Below the pieces are notes generated by a model. That model had not been told where the DNA came from, did not search any database, and saw only the letters and a list, made by a program, of their open reading frames with translations. 64,000 nt of DNA from an uncultured Eubacterium sp. (GTDB lineage: Bacteria; Bacillota; Clostridia; Lachnospirales; Lachnospiraceae): positions 9,922 to 73,921 of the forward strand of contig CAPAOV010000011.1 in NCBI GenBank assembly GCA_948579355.1, read 5' to 3'. Positions 52,141 through 60,805 of this stretch are shown here, in pieces; the first letter of the stretch is position 1, and each line of letters starts with the position of its first letter. The position numbers and the translations under genes are program-made.

Positions 52141-53160
52141 ATGAAAGACAAGTTGGAATCAATCTTAAGTAATGCCATGACACAGATTGAAGCATCCGCA
52201 GAACTGGATAAGCTCAATGATATCCGTGTCGCATTTTTGGGAAAGAAAGGCGAGTTGACAAGCGTACTCAAGTCCATGAAAGACGTGGCGCCGGAAGAGC
52301 GTCCGAAAGTAGGGCAGTTAGTCAATGAGGCAAGAAACAGAATAGAGACAAAATTAGAGGAAAAAAAGGCGGTTTTTGAGAGAAAGATTCGCGAAGAGAA
52401 GATGAAAGCGGAAGTCATTGACGTCACGCTGCCGGGACGGAAGATGGAGATAGGCCATCGACATCCGAATACCATTGCACTGGAAGAGGTTGAAAAAATC
52501 TTTATCGGTATGGGATATGAGGTTGTGGAAGGGCCGGAAGTAGAATATGATTATTATAACTTTGAGGCGCTTAACATTCCGGAGAACCATCCGGCAAAGG
52601 ACGAGCAGGACACGTTCTACATTAATGATAAGATTGTACTGCGCACGCAGACCTCTTCGGTACAAGTGCATGTTATGGAGGAGGGGAAGCTGCCGATACG
52701 CATGATTTCGCCGGGGCGGGTGTTCCGCAGCGATGATGTGGACGCCACGCATTCACCGTCATTCCATCAGATTGAGGGACTTGTCATTGATAAAAATGTA
52801 ACTTTTGCAGATTTGAAAGGTACGTTAGAGCAATTTGCAAAGCAGCTTTTCGGGGAGGAGACAAAAGTAAAATTCCGTCCTCATCATTTTCCTTTTACCG
52901 AGCCGAGTGCCGAGATGGATGTGACCTGCTTTAAGTGCGGGGGCAAAGGCTGCCGTTTCTGTAAGGGAGAGGGCTGGATTGAAATATTGGGCTGCGGCAT
53001 GGTACATCCGCATGTATTTGAAATGAGTGGAATCAATCCGGAAGAATATACGGGATTTGCGTTTGGCGTAGGCCTTGAGCGCATTGCGCTGTTGAAATAC
53101 GAGATTGACGACATGAGACTTTTATATGAGAATGATAAGAGGTTTTTGAGTCAGTTTTAA
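52141..53160 (+). CDS. pheS: Phenylalanyl-tRNA synthetase alpha subunit
   Basis: The catalytic subunit of the heterotetrameric enzyme. 339 residues: an N-terminal coiled coil (about 1-85) that binds tRNA, then the class II core with motif 2 (SPGRVFRSDDVDATHSPSFHQIEGL) and motif 3 (FAFGVGLERIALLKY). The cysteine-rich CFKCGGKGCRFCKGEGW insert is normal for many clostridial PheS proteins. ATG 52141 follows AAAGGA; the longer open frame upstream runs through the T-box terminator and is not coding. Confidence 0.96.
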   Translation: MKDKLESILSNAMTQIEASAELDKLNDIRVAFLGKKGELTSVLKSMKDVAPEERPKVGQLVNEARNRIETKLEEKKAVFERKIREEKMKAEVIDVTLPGRKMEIGHRHPNTIALEEVEKIFIGMGYEVVEGPEVEYDYYNFEALNIPENHPAKDEQDTFYINDKIVLRTQTSSVQVHVMEEGKLPIRMISPGRVFRSDDVDATHSPSFHQIEGLVIDKNVTFADLKGTLEQFAKQLFGEETKVKFRPHHFPFTEPSAEMDVTCFKCGGKGCRFCKGEGWIEILGCGMVHPHVFEMSGINPEEYTGFAFGVGLERIALLKYEIDDMRLLYENDKRFLSQF

Positions 53161-53195
53161 AAGCTGTTGTAAATGAGTTAAAATGGAGGGTTAAG

Positions 53196-55637
53196 ATGAA
53201 TACACCATTATCATGGATTAAGGCATATGTGCCGGAGCTTGAGTGCACAGAGCAGGAATATATGGACGCAATGACGATGTCTGGTACAAAAGTTGAGGGA
53301 TATGAAAAATTTGACGCCGACCTCGACAAAATCATTGTCGGAGAGATAAAGAAGATTGAGAAACATCCGGACGCAGATAAGCTTGTTGTCTGTCAGGTTG
53401 CCATAGACGAGGAGGGAACGACGACACAGATTGTCACCGGAGCGCCGAATGTAAAAGAGGGTCAGAAAGTTCCTGTCGTATTGGATGGAGGACGCGTGGC
53501 AGGAGGACATGATGGGAAGAAAACGCCCGGAGGAATCAAAATTAAAAAGGGAAAACTTCGTGGAGTTGAAAGCAACGGCATGATGTGTTCTATTGAAGAA
53601 CTTGGTTCGTCCAGAGATTTTTATCCGGATGCGGCGGAGGATGGCATTTACATTTTGAGCGACAATCCGGAGTATAAAGATGCTGCGGTCGGCAGCGACG
53701 CCATTACCCTGCTCGGGCTTCGGGATTCAAATTTTGAATATGAGGTGACGTCAAACCGCGTGGACTGCTTCGGCGTAATCGGAATAGCGAGAGAGGCGGC
53801 GGCAACATTCCGCAAACCATTTCATCCGCCGGTTATCAAAGAAGTTGGCAATGAGGAGAAAACGGAAGATTATATTTCCGTGGAGATTGAGGCGACAGAC
53901 CTCTGCTACCGGTATGTGGCCCGCGTAGTAAAAAATATAAAAATTGCCCCGTCTCCGGAATGGATGCAGCGACGTCTGGCGGCCAGCGGCATACGCCCTA
54001 TCAATAATATTGTCGATATAACCAACTATGTGATGGAAGAGTACGGCCAGCCGATGCACGCCTATGATTGGCAAACAATTGCTGGCAAAAAGATTGTCGT
54101 TAAGCGTGCGAAAGACGGGGAGAAGTTCCAGACGCTGGACGGACAGGAAAGAGATTTGGATGAATCGGTGCTGATGATATGCGACGGAGAAAAATCCGTA
54201 GGCGTGGCCGGCATTATGGGCGGTGAAAACTCTAAGATTACGGATGACGTACAGACGATGCTTTTTGAGGCGGCTTGCTTTGACGGAACCAATATTCGTC
54301 TTTCCGGAAAGAAGATTGGTATGCGCACGGACGCACAGGCAAAATTCGAGAAAGGGCTCGACCCTGAGACTACGATGGAGGCAATGAACCGCGCCTGCCA
54401 GTTAATTGAAGAACTTGGCGCGGGTGAGGTTATTGGCGGTTGTGTGGATGTGTATCCAAATAAAAGAGAGCCTCTCAGCGTGCCTTATGATGTGGACAAA
54501 ATCAATGCGCTTCTCGGTATTGACGTTTCGGAAGAGCAAATGTGCGAGTACTGGAGTATGGTCGACCTTGCGCCGGACAAAGAGAAAAAAGTTGTGCAAA
54601 TTCCGACGTGGAGACAGGATGTACTCCGTCTGGCTGACCTCGCAGAGGAAGTAGCCCGTTTTTATGGATATGATAAGATTCCTACGACGCTGCCAAGCGG
54701 CGAGGCAACGCAGGGCGGGGTGTCCTATCAGACGGGTATTTGTCAGATAGCAAGAAATGTAGTCGAGCAGTTTGGATTTTCCGAGGGCATGACATATTCC
54801 TTTGAAAGTCCCAAAGTCTTTGATAAACTGTTGATTCCGCAAGATAGTAAACTTCGCGAGGCGGTAGAAATCTCCAATCCGCTTGGTGTCGATTACAGTA
54901 TTATGCGTACAACGCCGCTCAATGGTATGCTTACTTCTCTGGCAACTAATTTTAACCACAGAAATAAAGACGTCCGGCTCTATGAACTGGCGAATGTATA
55001 TTTACCAAAGTCGCTTCCGTTAGAGGAATTGCCGGAAGAGAAAATGATGTTGACTCTCGGTATGTATGGAGAGGGAGATTTCTTTGATTTGAAAGGCTGT
55101 GTGGAAGTTATTCTGGATAAGCTGGGGATTCGCATACCGGTTTCATATAAACCGGAAGAGCGTCCTTACCTTCATCCGGGCAGGCAGGCGGATATCATTT
55201 TAATGAGTGGTGAAACCGTCGGATATTTAGGGGAAATACATCCCGAAGTGGCAGACAACTATGATTTGGGAACGAAGACATACGTTGCCTTGCTTGATGT
55301 TGCCGTACTTGCCGATAAGGCCGATTTTGACATTAAATATAAAGGCGTGGCTAAATTTCCGGCAGTAACAAGAGATATTTCCCTTGTTATGAAAAAGACG
55401 GTTCTTGCCGGGCAGGTGGAAGAGGTGATTCGTAAGAGCGGCGGGAAATTATTGGAAAATTATCATCTGTTTGACATTTATGAGGGAGACAATGTAGGGA
55501 AAGATGAAAAATCGTTGGCCTACTCCATTCGTTTTCGTGCGAAGGACCGTACGCTGGAAGATAAAGATATCACCGTTGTCATGGATAAAATTTTATCCAA
55601 TTTGGAAACATTAGGAGTATCATTGAGACAATCATAA
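53196..55637 (+). CDS. pheT: Phenylalanyl-tRNA synthetase beta subunit
   Basis: 813 residues: a tRNA-binding OB domain (about 40-155), B3/4 editing domain with the B5 region following, a catalytically inactive class II-like core, and a C-terminal ferredoxin-like anticodon-binding domain (KFPAVTRDISLVM to the end). It clears mischarged Tyr-tRNA-Phe. Co-transcribed with pheS under the T-box. Confidence 0.96.
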   Translation: MNTPLSWIKAYVPELECTEQEYMDAMTMSGTKVEGYEKFDADLDKIIVGEIKKIEKHPDADKLVVCQVAIDEEGTTTQIVTGAPNVKEGQKVPVVLDGGRVAGGHDGKKTPGGIKIKKGKLRGVESNGMMCSIEELGSSRDFYPDAAEDGIYILSDNPEYKDAAVGSDAITLLGLRDSNFEYEVTSNRVDCFGVIGIAREAAATFRKPFHPPVIKEVGNEEKTEDYISVEIEATDLCYRYVARVVKNIKIAPSPEWMQRRLAASGIRPINNIVDITNYVMEEYGQPMHAYDWQTIAGKKIVVKRAKDGEKFQTLDGQERDLDESVLMICDGEKSVGVAGIMGGENSKITDDVQTMLFEAACFDGTNIRLSGKKIGMRTDAQAKFEKGLDPETTMEAMNRACQLIEELGAGEVIGGCVDVYPNKREPLSVPYDVDKINALLGIDVSEEQMCEYWSMVDLAPDKEKKVVQIPTWRQDVLRLADLAEEVARFYGYDKIPTTLPSGEATQGGVSYQTGICQIARNVVEQFGFSEGMTYSFESPKVFDKLLIPQDSKLREAVEISNPLGVDYSIMRTTPLNGMLTSLATNFNHRNKDVRLYELANVYLPKSLPLEELPEEKMMLTLGMYGEGDFFDLKGCVEVILDKLGIRIPVSYKPEERPYLHPGRQADIILMSGETVGYLGEIHPEVADNYDLGTKTYVALLDVAVLADKADFDIKYKGVAKFPAVTRDISLVMKKTVLAGQVEEVIRKSGGKLLENYHLFDIYEGDNVGKDEKSLAYSIRFRAKDRTLEDKDITVVMDKILSNLETLGVSLRQS

Positions 55638-55664
55638 GCGTCGCTTCGCGGATAGGAGGAAAAT

Positions 55665-56147
55665 GTGAAACGCTTCATAAGTAATGTTTTGACCCTGTGC
55701 TTTATCTGCTACATGATTTTACTTGTATACTTTTTGTTTTTTAGTGAAGAATACGGCCGGACAGAACCCTATGAAACATACAAATATAATCTTGAATTAT
55801 TTAAGGAAATAAAACGGTATTGGTATAACAGAGAGAAGATTGGCACATTGCTTTTCTTGATTAATTTAGTGGGAAACGTTGTCGTGTTCATGCCGTTTGG
55901 TTTTTTAGTGCCGGTCATGTATCGTGAGCAGAGAAAGGACGTCGTTTATCGGGGACACTATTTCCGCAGCATGCTTTTTGTCTTATTATTGGGTTTCCTG
56001 TTTAGTCTAGTCATTGAATTTGTCCAGTTAGTTACGAAAGTAGGATGTTTTGATGTAGATGATTTGCTCCTGAATACATCCGGTGTTTTATTGGGATATA
56101 TCATATATTATATTTCGAAGAAACTAATTGGAGTCTTTGGAAAATAA
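55665..56147 (+). CDS. VanZ-like family membrane protein
   Basis: 160 residues with four membrane helices and the VanZ-like pattern LVGNVVVFMPFGFLVP and SLVIEFVQLVTKVGCFDVDDLLLNTSGVLLGY. VanZ relatives change susceptibility to lipoglycopeptides in some species, but most family members have no known role. The start is GTG 55665 after AGGAGG; an ATG two bases earlier is immediately followed by TGA. Confidence 0.85.
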   Translation: MKRFISNVLTLCFICYMILLVYFLFFSEEYGRTEPYETYKYNLELFKEIKRYWYNREKIGTLLFLINLVGNVVVFMPFGFLVPVMYREQRKDVVYRGHYFRSMLFVLLLGFLFSLVIEFVQLVTKVGCFDVDDLLLNTSGVLLGYIIYYISKKLIGVFGK

Positions 56148-56163
56148 GGAAAGGGGAATCCTT

Positions 56164-56493
56164 ATGCAGATTCGATTTGGAAAGCGTAAGAAAATACAAT
56201 TTACCGACCGGAGCCATCCGCTGATGGGGATTATTTCCGTTATTTTGGGTGGTCTCTCTCTCTCAGCGCTTATTGCCTTATGTGTTTTTTCCGGTGAAGT
56301 GAGAGGAACGGCAGGGATTTTTGTCGGTGTGATAGGAATGATATCAATGGCGATGAGTATCATCGGGTTTGTTTTGGCGATAAAATGTTATCGAAAAGAA
56401 GAAATTTATGTGGTGACGCCGACGATTGGCTCGATTACAAACGGGCTTCTCATTATTGTGTATTTTCTCCTACTGTTTATGGGAGCTCTTTAA
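56164..56493 (+). CDS. Small membrane protein, DUF6142-like
   Basis: 109 residues with a basic N-terminus (IRFGKRKKIQFTDRSHPLMG) and three membrane helices. The opening F-TDRSHP pattern recalls DUF6142 proteins of Lachnospiraceae, from memory only. ATG 56164 follows AAGGAAAGGGG. Its last 17 bases overlap the convergent AP2-domain gene. Function unknown. Confidence 0.65.
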   Translation: MQIRFGKRKKIQFTDRSHPLMGIISVILGGLSLSALIALCVFSGEVRGTAGIFVGVIGMISMAMSIIGFVLAIKCYRKEEIYVVTPTIGSITNGLLIIVYFLLLFMGAL

Positions 56494-57265
56494 GGTTTAA
56501 TATGCGGGGAGAAATGCTTACCTTGCGATATTGTGTGCGGTACTCCTCATCCGATAATTCTTCAATATAGTTCACCGGATAATCTTTTATATATCCTTTT
56601 GTAATAAGTGTGGAAGCTGCTTTGTTGTAGGCAATGGCAGCTTCCGTTTCGTTATCATAGCGGCCGACAATCCAGTCGCCGTTCCAGTGAATTTTTGTTT
56701 CATATACAGGTTTTCCACTTTTCATTTTTTTTCTCACACCATGAAAACGGTTGATGACTTCAATATTGGCATAACGGAAATCTTTTGTATTTCCGTTGAT
56801 GAAAAGGTAGTCCCTGCCGGCGGTGCTATAGTTTTTAATGCCGAAACGGGAAAGAATATTTACCTGCATACCGTAGTCGGCAACAAACAGATGACCGCCC
56901 CTCCGGCTTATCGTCCGCGTGGAGTAATAGAAGAGGTCGTCGATATCAAAAATATAGAAATCGTCTGGTGAGAAATAGTAGTAAAAGTAATGTTTATACA
57001 AATAGATTGGAGTTTTAATATAAATTTCATTGTCACGGAAGTTAATTAGAGAGACCCATTTGTTAAAAGGGAGCGGGCTGTTTTCGTAATGTTCAATGCA
57101 TACGGAAGTATCGTGCAAGAGGAAATCTGCCGTCCGATATGCTTCGTGTGCCTCTCTCTCGGAAGAGAAGCTTCCCAAACTGATATGTTTGCCGGAAAAT
57201 GTGATGGAACTGCGATAAGAAGCGGTGCCATCTTTTTTTTGGATACGATAAACGCCTGCCAGCAT
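56477..57265 (-). CDS. AP2-domain protein with central HNH-like remnant
   Basis: 262 residues. Two AP2-like DNA-binding segments flank a middle domain: the first at about 5-50 (YRSSITFSGKHISLGSF, SEREAHEAY), the second at about 195-240 (YETKIHWNGDWIVGRY, NETEAAIAYNKAA). The centre (about 140-190) contains DYLFINGNTKDFRYANIEV, which matches the HNH pattern of AP2/HNH homing enzymes, but the His residues are replaced, so nuclease activity is doubtful. ATG 57265 follows GGAGG at five bases. It is probably a domesticated DNA-binding regulator; targets are unknown. Confidence 0.75.
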   Translation of the reverse strand: MLAGVYRIQKKDGTASYRSSITFSGKHISLGSFSSEREAHEAYRTADFLLHDTSVCIEHYENSPLPFNKWVSLINFRDNEIYIKTPIYLYKHYFYYYFSPDDFYIFDIDDLFYYSTRTISRRGGHLFVADYGMQVNILSRFGIKNYSTAGRDYLFINGNTKDFRYANIEVINRFHGVRKKMKSGKPVYETKIHWNGDWIVGRYDNETEAAIAYNKAASTLITKGYIKDYPVNYIEELSDEEYRTQYRKVSISPRILNLKELP

Positions 57266-57325
57266 TGCTACCTCCAATACCTTTCTATAAAATGTTACGG
57301 TTAAATGAAATAAGAACTGTATTTT

Positions 57326-57354
57326 ATTGTATTGTAAATGCGGGAGAAAATCAA
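57326..57354 (-). promoter_or_regulatory. Probable promoter of the AP2-domain gene
   Basis: On the minus strand: TTGATT (57354-57349), 17 bases, TACAAT (57331-57326). It lies about 60 bases before the start codon. A second TACAAT overlaps it at 57336-57331. Confidence 0.5.
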
Positions 57355-57470
57355 TACTTTCGTAGATGAAGATTTGTTTTTTTGTACAAAGGAAAATGCC
57401 GTTTTAGTTCGGGAATTAGCAGGAATACACAAATTGCATTACTTAATTATTGCATGAATGTGAACTGAAT

Positions 57471-57511
57471 TGTAACAATTTTGTAATATTTAAGAAGAAA
57501 CTGCATATACT
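57471..57511 (+). promoter_or_regulatory. WalR-box-like site and promoter of the first SleB-like gene
   Basis: TGTAAC (57471-57476), five bases, TGTAAT (57482-57487) fits the published WalR consensus TGTWAH-N5-TGTWAH. TATACT (57506-57511) is a good -10 positioned 18 bases later, so the box covers the -35. GTAATATT (57483-57490) with CATATACT (57504-57511) can also be read as a sigma-E-like promoter. The rest of the 337-base gap (57266-57602) shows no gene. Confidence 0.55.
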
Positions 57512-57602
57512 ATAAGTATCTGATAGCGCTCAAGAAGAAATCAGAAATGTTGTATGCATAGTTGAATGCAGCGGCAGGTTCGGATTTCGGAATGGAGGAA
57601 AT

Positions 57603-58250
57603 GTGAAGAAAAGGAAATTAGTATTTGCAATTTATTGTATGTTAGTTGTCGTCTTGTCTATCGGCTGGTATCCGGAGACGGAAAAACCGACTGTCAGGCT
57701 GGATGAGATGATTATTCCCATACGAAAGAAAGCAGAGCAAATCATGTCGTTGACGGAAAACGGCCGTTTCTGTTATCAGGGGATTCGCGAAAGTGAAGAA
57801 CAGGAGCGGATGAGTGGCACACAGGAAGATGAAATGGCGCGTCGCGAAGTTAAGACGATAATTCGCTACCGCATTCCGATAAATAAAAGCAGCCGCCGGA
57901 TTTTAGAGCGTATTGTCGAGGCGGAAGCCGGAGACCAGAACGTGACCGGACGGCAAATGGTCGCCAATGTTATTATTAACCGGATTAAGTCGAATCATTT
58001 TCCGGACACGGTGAAAGGTGTCGTATTTGCCCACCGGCAGTTCTCGCCAATCAGTAACGGCAGTTATTATCGTGTTTCCGTCTCTTCACTGACAAAAAAA
58101 GCAGTCGAAAAGGCATTAAAAGAGAAAGACAATACAAAAGGCGCTTTGTATTTTATGTACCGCGCCGGTTCTGATGCGGGGAATATACGCTGGTTTGACA
58201 GGGATTTGAAGCGGTTATATGAATATGGATGTCACGAATTTTTTAAATAA
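57603..58250 (+). CDS. SleB-like cell wall hydrolase, membrane-anchored or secreted
   Basis: 215 residues: an N-terminal hydrophobic segment (LVFAIYCMLVVVLSIGW), a charged spacer, and a Hydrolase_2 domain (about 95-205) with the catalytic glutamate in ERIVEAEAGDQ, GRQMVANVIINRI and HRQFSPISNG. SleB enzymes are lytic transglycosylases that open spore cortex, but related ones work in growing cells. GTG 57603 has GGAGG close by; the ATG at 57601 is followed by TGA. A second, smaller paralogue lies at 60806. Confidence 0.84.
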   Translation: MKKRKLVFAIYCMLVVVLSIGWYPETEKPTVRLDEMIIPIRKKAEQIMSLTENGRFCYQGIRESEEQERMSGTQEDEMARREVKTIIRYRIPINKSSRRILERIVEAEAGDQNVTGRQMVANVIINRIKSNHFPDTVKGVVFAHRQFSPISNGSYYRVSVSSLTKKAVEKALKEKDNTKGALYFMYRAGSDAGNIRWFDRDLKRLYEYGCHEFFK

Positions 58251-58265
58251 GTAAGGACTGCTATC

Positions 58266-58294
58266 TTGCGAAAAATAAAAACTCATGGTATTCT
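58266..58294 (+). promoter_or_regulatory. Probable promoter of thrC
   Basis: TTGCGA (58266-58271), 17 bases, TATTCT (58289-58294). Just downstream, the palindrome TGCGCA occurs twice (58307-58320 region), a possible operator. Confidence 0.5.
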
Positions 58295-58350
58295 ATAAGG
58301 TAGTTATGCGCATTTGCGCAAGAAATCTTATAGTAAAGGATTGAGTGATT

Positions 58351-59835
58351 ATGGCTGTCATGTATAAGAGTACAAGAAATAAGAAAGAGCGGGTTAGCGC
58401 TTCACAGGCTATTTTAAAAGGACTGGCAGAAGATGGAGGTTTGTATGTACCGGAAACTATCCCATCTTTTGATATAGAATGGGAAAAGCTGTCTTCCATG
58501 ACTTATCAGGAGACGGCTTATGAAGTGATGAAGCTATTTTTGGGTGATTTTACGGAAGAGGAACTCAAAACGTGTATTCACGGTGCTTATGATGATAAAT
58601 TTGATACCGGAGAGATTGCTCCGTTAGTAAAGAAAGACAACGCGTATTATTTGGAGTTATTTCATGGGAGGACGATTGCCTTTAAAGATATGGCGCTCTC
58701 GATTCTGCCTTATCTGATGACGACTTCTGCGAAAAAGAACCATGTAAATAATGAGATTGTTATTTTGACGGCGACTTCCGGCGACACGGGCAAAGCCGCA
58801 CTGGCTGGGTTTGCGGATGTGCCGGGAACCAGTATCATTGTCTTTTACCCGAAAAACGGCGTCAGTCCGATTCAGGAAAAGCAGATGTTGACACAGAAAG
58901 GCGAAAATACGAATGTAGTTGGCATTATTGGCAATTTTGACGATGCGCAGACCGGCGTTAAGAAGATGTTTAACTCCGCGGAACTGGCAAAGCGTATGAA
59001 CGAAAAAGGATTTCAGTTTTCATCGGCAAATTCGATTAATATCGGGCGGCTCGTGCCACAGATTGTTTATTATGTGTACGCCTACGGACAATTATTGAAA
59101 CAGGGAGAGATTTCTGGAGGAGAAAAGATTAATGTCGTCGTACCAACGGGTAATTTTGGCAACATATTGGCGGCGTATTATGCAAAGAATATGGGGCTTC
59201 CGATAGAGATGTTGTATTGTGCATCCAATGAAAATAAAGTACTGTATGACTTTTTCCGCACGGGAAAATATGACCGTAAGAGGGAGTTTATCCTCACGTC
59301 CTCTCCATCGATGGATATTTTGATTTCCAGTAACTTAGAGAGACTGATTTATCATATTGCGGGAGAAGATTCGGAAAAAACAAAAGCGTTGATGGAAGCG
59401 CTTGCAAGTCAGGGAGAATACGAGATAACGCCTGCGATGAGAGAGAAGCTTGCTTGTTTTGCGGGAGGGTATGCAACAGAGGAAGAGACGAAGAAAAATA
59501 TAAAAAAGGTATATGATGGCACGAACTATATTTTGGACCCTCATACATCCGTGGCATCCCATGTATATTATGATATGGCTGAGACATCGGGGCGCAAGAC
59601 GGTCATTGCCTCTACGGCTAGTCCATACAAATTTACAAGAAGCGTCATGGAAGCAATTGATAAGGAAAAATACGACGGCATGACGGACTTTGAACTGGTA
59701 GATGAGCTCAACAAAATTTCCGGCGTGAAAATACCGGCGGCGATTGAAGAAATCCGCACGGCGCCTGTTGTTCATCAACTGGTATGTGACAAAGACGAGA
59801 TGCAGAATACGGTTGAGAATATACTTGGATTGTAA
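58351..59835 (+). CDS. thrC: Threonine synthase
   Basis: Converts O-phosphohomoserine to threonine with pyridoxal phosphate. 494 residues, the longer (fungal/proteobacterial-like) class. The PLP lysine is about K112 in TIAFKDMALS, with the phosphate-binding ATSGDTGKAAL and later VPTGNFGNILAAY. ATG 58351 is used; an in-frame GTG at 58345 is less likely. It is followed 24 bases later by hisA. Confidence 0.94.
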   Translation: MAVMYKSTRNKKERVSASQAILKGLAEDGGLYVPETIPSFDIEWEKLSSMTYQETAYEVMKLFLGDFTEEELKTCIHGAYDDKFDTGEIAPLVKKDNAYYLELFHGRTIAFKDMALSILPYLMTTSAKKNHVNNEIVILTATSGDTGKAALAGFADVPGTSIIVFYPKNGVSPIQEKQMLTQKGENTNVVGIIGNFDDAQTGVKKMFNSAELAKRMNEKGFQFSSANSINIGRLVPQIVYYVYAYGQLLKQGEISGGEKINVVVPTGNFGNILAAYYAKNMGLPIEMLYCASNENKVLYDFFRTGKYDRKREFILTSSPSMDILISSNLERLIYHIAGEDSEKTKALMEALASQGEYEITPAMREKLACFAGGYATEEETKKNIKKVYDGTNYILDPHTSVASHVYYDMAETSGRKTVIASTASPYKFTRSVMEAIDKEKYDGMTDFELVDELNKISGVKIPAAIEEIRTAPVVHQLVCDKDEMQNTVENILGL

Positions 59836-59859
59836 AAGCAGGAGGAAATGAGGATTAAT

Positions 59860-60630
59860 ATGCAATTTCGGCCATGTATTGATATTCATAATGGTAAGGT
59901 GAAACAGATTGTAGGGGGCAGCCTTTCTGACGAAGCGGATTATGCCAGAGAAAATTATGTTTCAGATATGCAGGCGGCGGATTATGCCGCCTTATATCGT
60001 GAAAAGGGTCTTCGCGGAGGTCATATTATTTTGCTTAACAGCAGGGACAGCAAATTTTATGAAGCAGACTTGGAGCAGGCGCGCAGCGCACTGCGCGAAT
60101 GGCCGGGGGCCCTGCAAATCGGCGGTGGTGTGACAGCCGAAAATGCCCGTCAGTTTATTGAAATGGGGGCAAGTCATGTCATTGTAACGTCGTACGTGTT
60201 CTCCGACGGCCTCATCCGTTATGACCGTCTTCAGCGGCTAGTAGATGCTGTCGGGAAAGAACATCTTGTTTTGGATGTAAGCTGCCGCAAACGGGAAGAA
60301 CAATATTTTATCGTTACCGACCGCTGGCAGAAATTTACGAAACAGCCATTAGAAAAACAGCTATTTCGTAAGCTGAGCCGGTATTGTGATGAATTTCTTG
60401 TGCATGCGGTAAATGTAGAGGGAACCGGAATGGGAGTGGATGAGAAACTTCTTGCTCTTTTGGCAGACGAAAGCGACGTTCCAATAACATATGCAGGCGG
60501 GATAGGAAGTATGGCGGATATTGAAAAAATAAAAAATATTGGCCGTGGTTCTCTGAATTTTACGGTGGGAAGTGCGCTTGACCTCTTTGGCGGCCCATTG
60601 AAGCTGGATGAAGTTGTAACAAAATTTTAA
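59860..60630 (+). CDS. hisA: Eukaryotic-type phosphoribosylformimino-AICAR-P isomerase (HisA, HIS6-like)
   Basis: Isomerises ProFAR to PRFAR in histidine synthesis. The 256 residues follow the fungal/plant HIS6 pattern rather than ordinary bacterial HisA: FRPCIDIHNGKVKQIVGG at the start, LQIGGGV, HVIVTSYVF, LDVSCRK, DEFLVHAVNVEG and the ending TVGSALDLFGG. It lies apart from any other his gene, after thrC. ATG 59860 fits the family start; ATG 59848 also follows a GGAGG but only two bases away. Confidence 0.9.
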   Translation: MQFRPCIDIHNGKVKQIVGGSLSDEADYARENYVSDMQAADYAALYREKGLRGGHIILLNSRDSKFYEADLEQARSALREWPGALQIGGGVTAENARQFIEMGASHVIVTSYVFSDGLIRYDRLQRLVDAVGKEHLVLDVSCRKREEQYFIVTDRWQKFTKQPLEKQLFRKLSRYCDEFLVHAVNVEGTGMGVDEKLLALLADESDVPITYAGGIGSMADIEKIKNIGRGSLNFTVGSALDLFGGPLKLDEVVTKF

Positions 60631-60663
60631 ATAAAATAAAAAAATTAAATTTTAAAAATAACG

Positions 60664-60702
60664 AAAAATCGCTATTTCCAACACTTGGAAAGCGATTTTT
60701 TT
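60664..60702 (+). terminator. Intrinsic terminator after hisA
   Basis: AAAAATCGCT (60664-60673) pairs with AGCGATTTTT (60691-60700), and TTCCAA with TTGGAA inside, giving 16 pairs with a two-base bulge and a CAC loop, then a T-run. Confidence 0.85.
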
Positions 60703-60731
60703 GTATTTGGGGTTGATTTTTGTGTGTTTTA

Positions 60732-60780
60732 TGTTACAATTGTTACATAAATGTTACAAAAGCGATAACAAATTTGTAAC
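60732..60780 (+). promoter_or_regulatory. Cluster of TGTTAC/TGTAAC motifs including a WalR-box match
   Basis: TGTTAC at 60732, 60741 and 60752 and TGTAAC at 60775. The pair 60741-60746 and 60752-60757 is spaced exactly five bases and fits TGTWAH-N5-TGTWAH. The block lies 25-75 bases before the second SleB-like gene. No clear sigma-A boxes are visible, so an activated promoter is plausible. Confidence 0.55.
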
Positions 60781-60805
60781 TATTAAAAAATAAGGAGTTG
60801 TAAAC

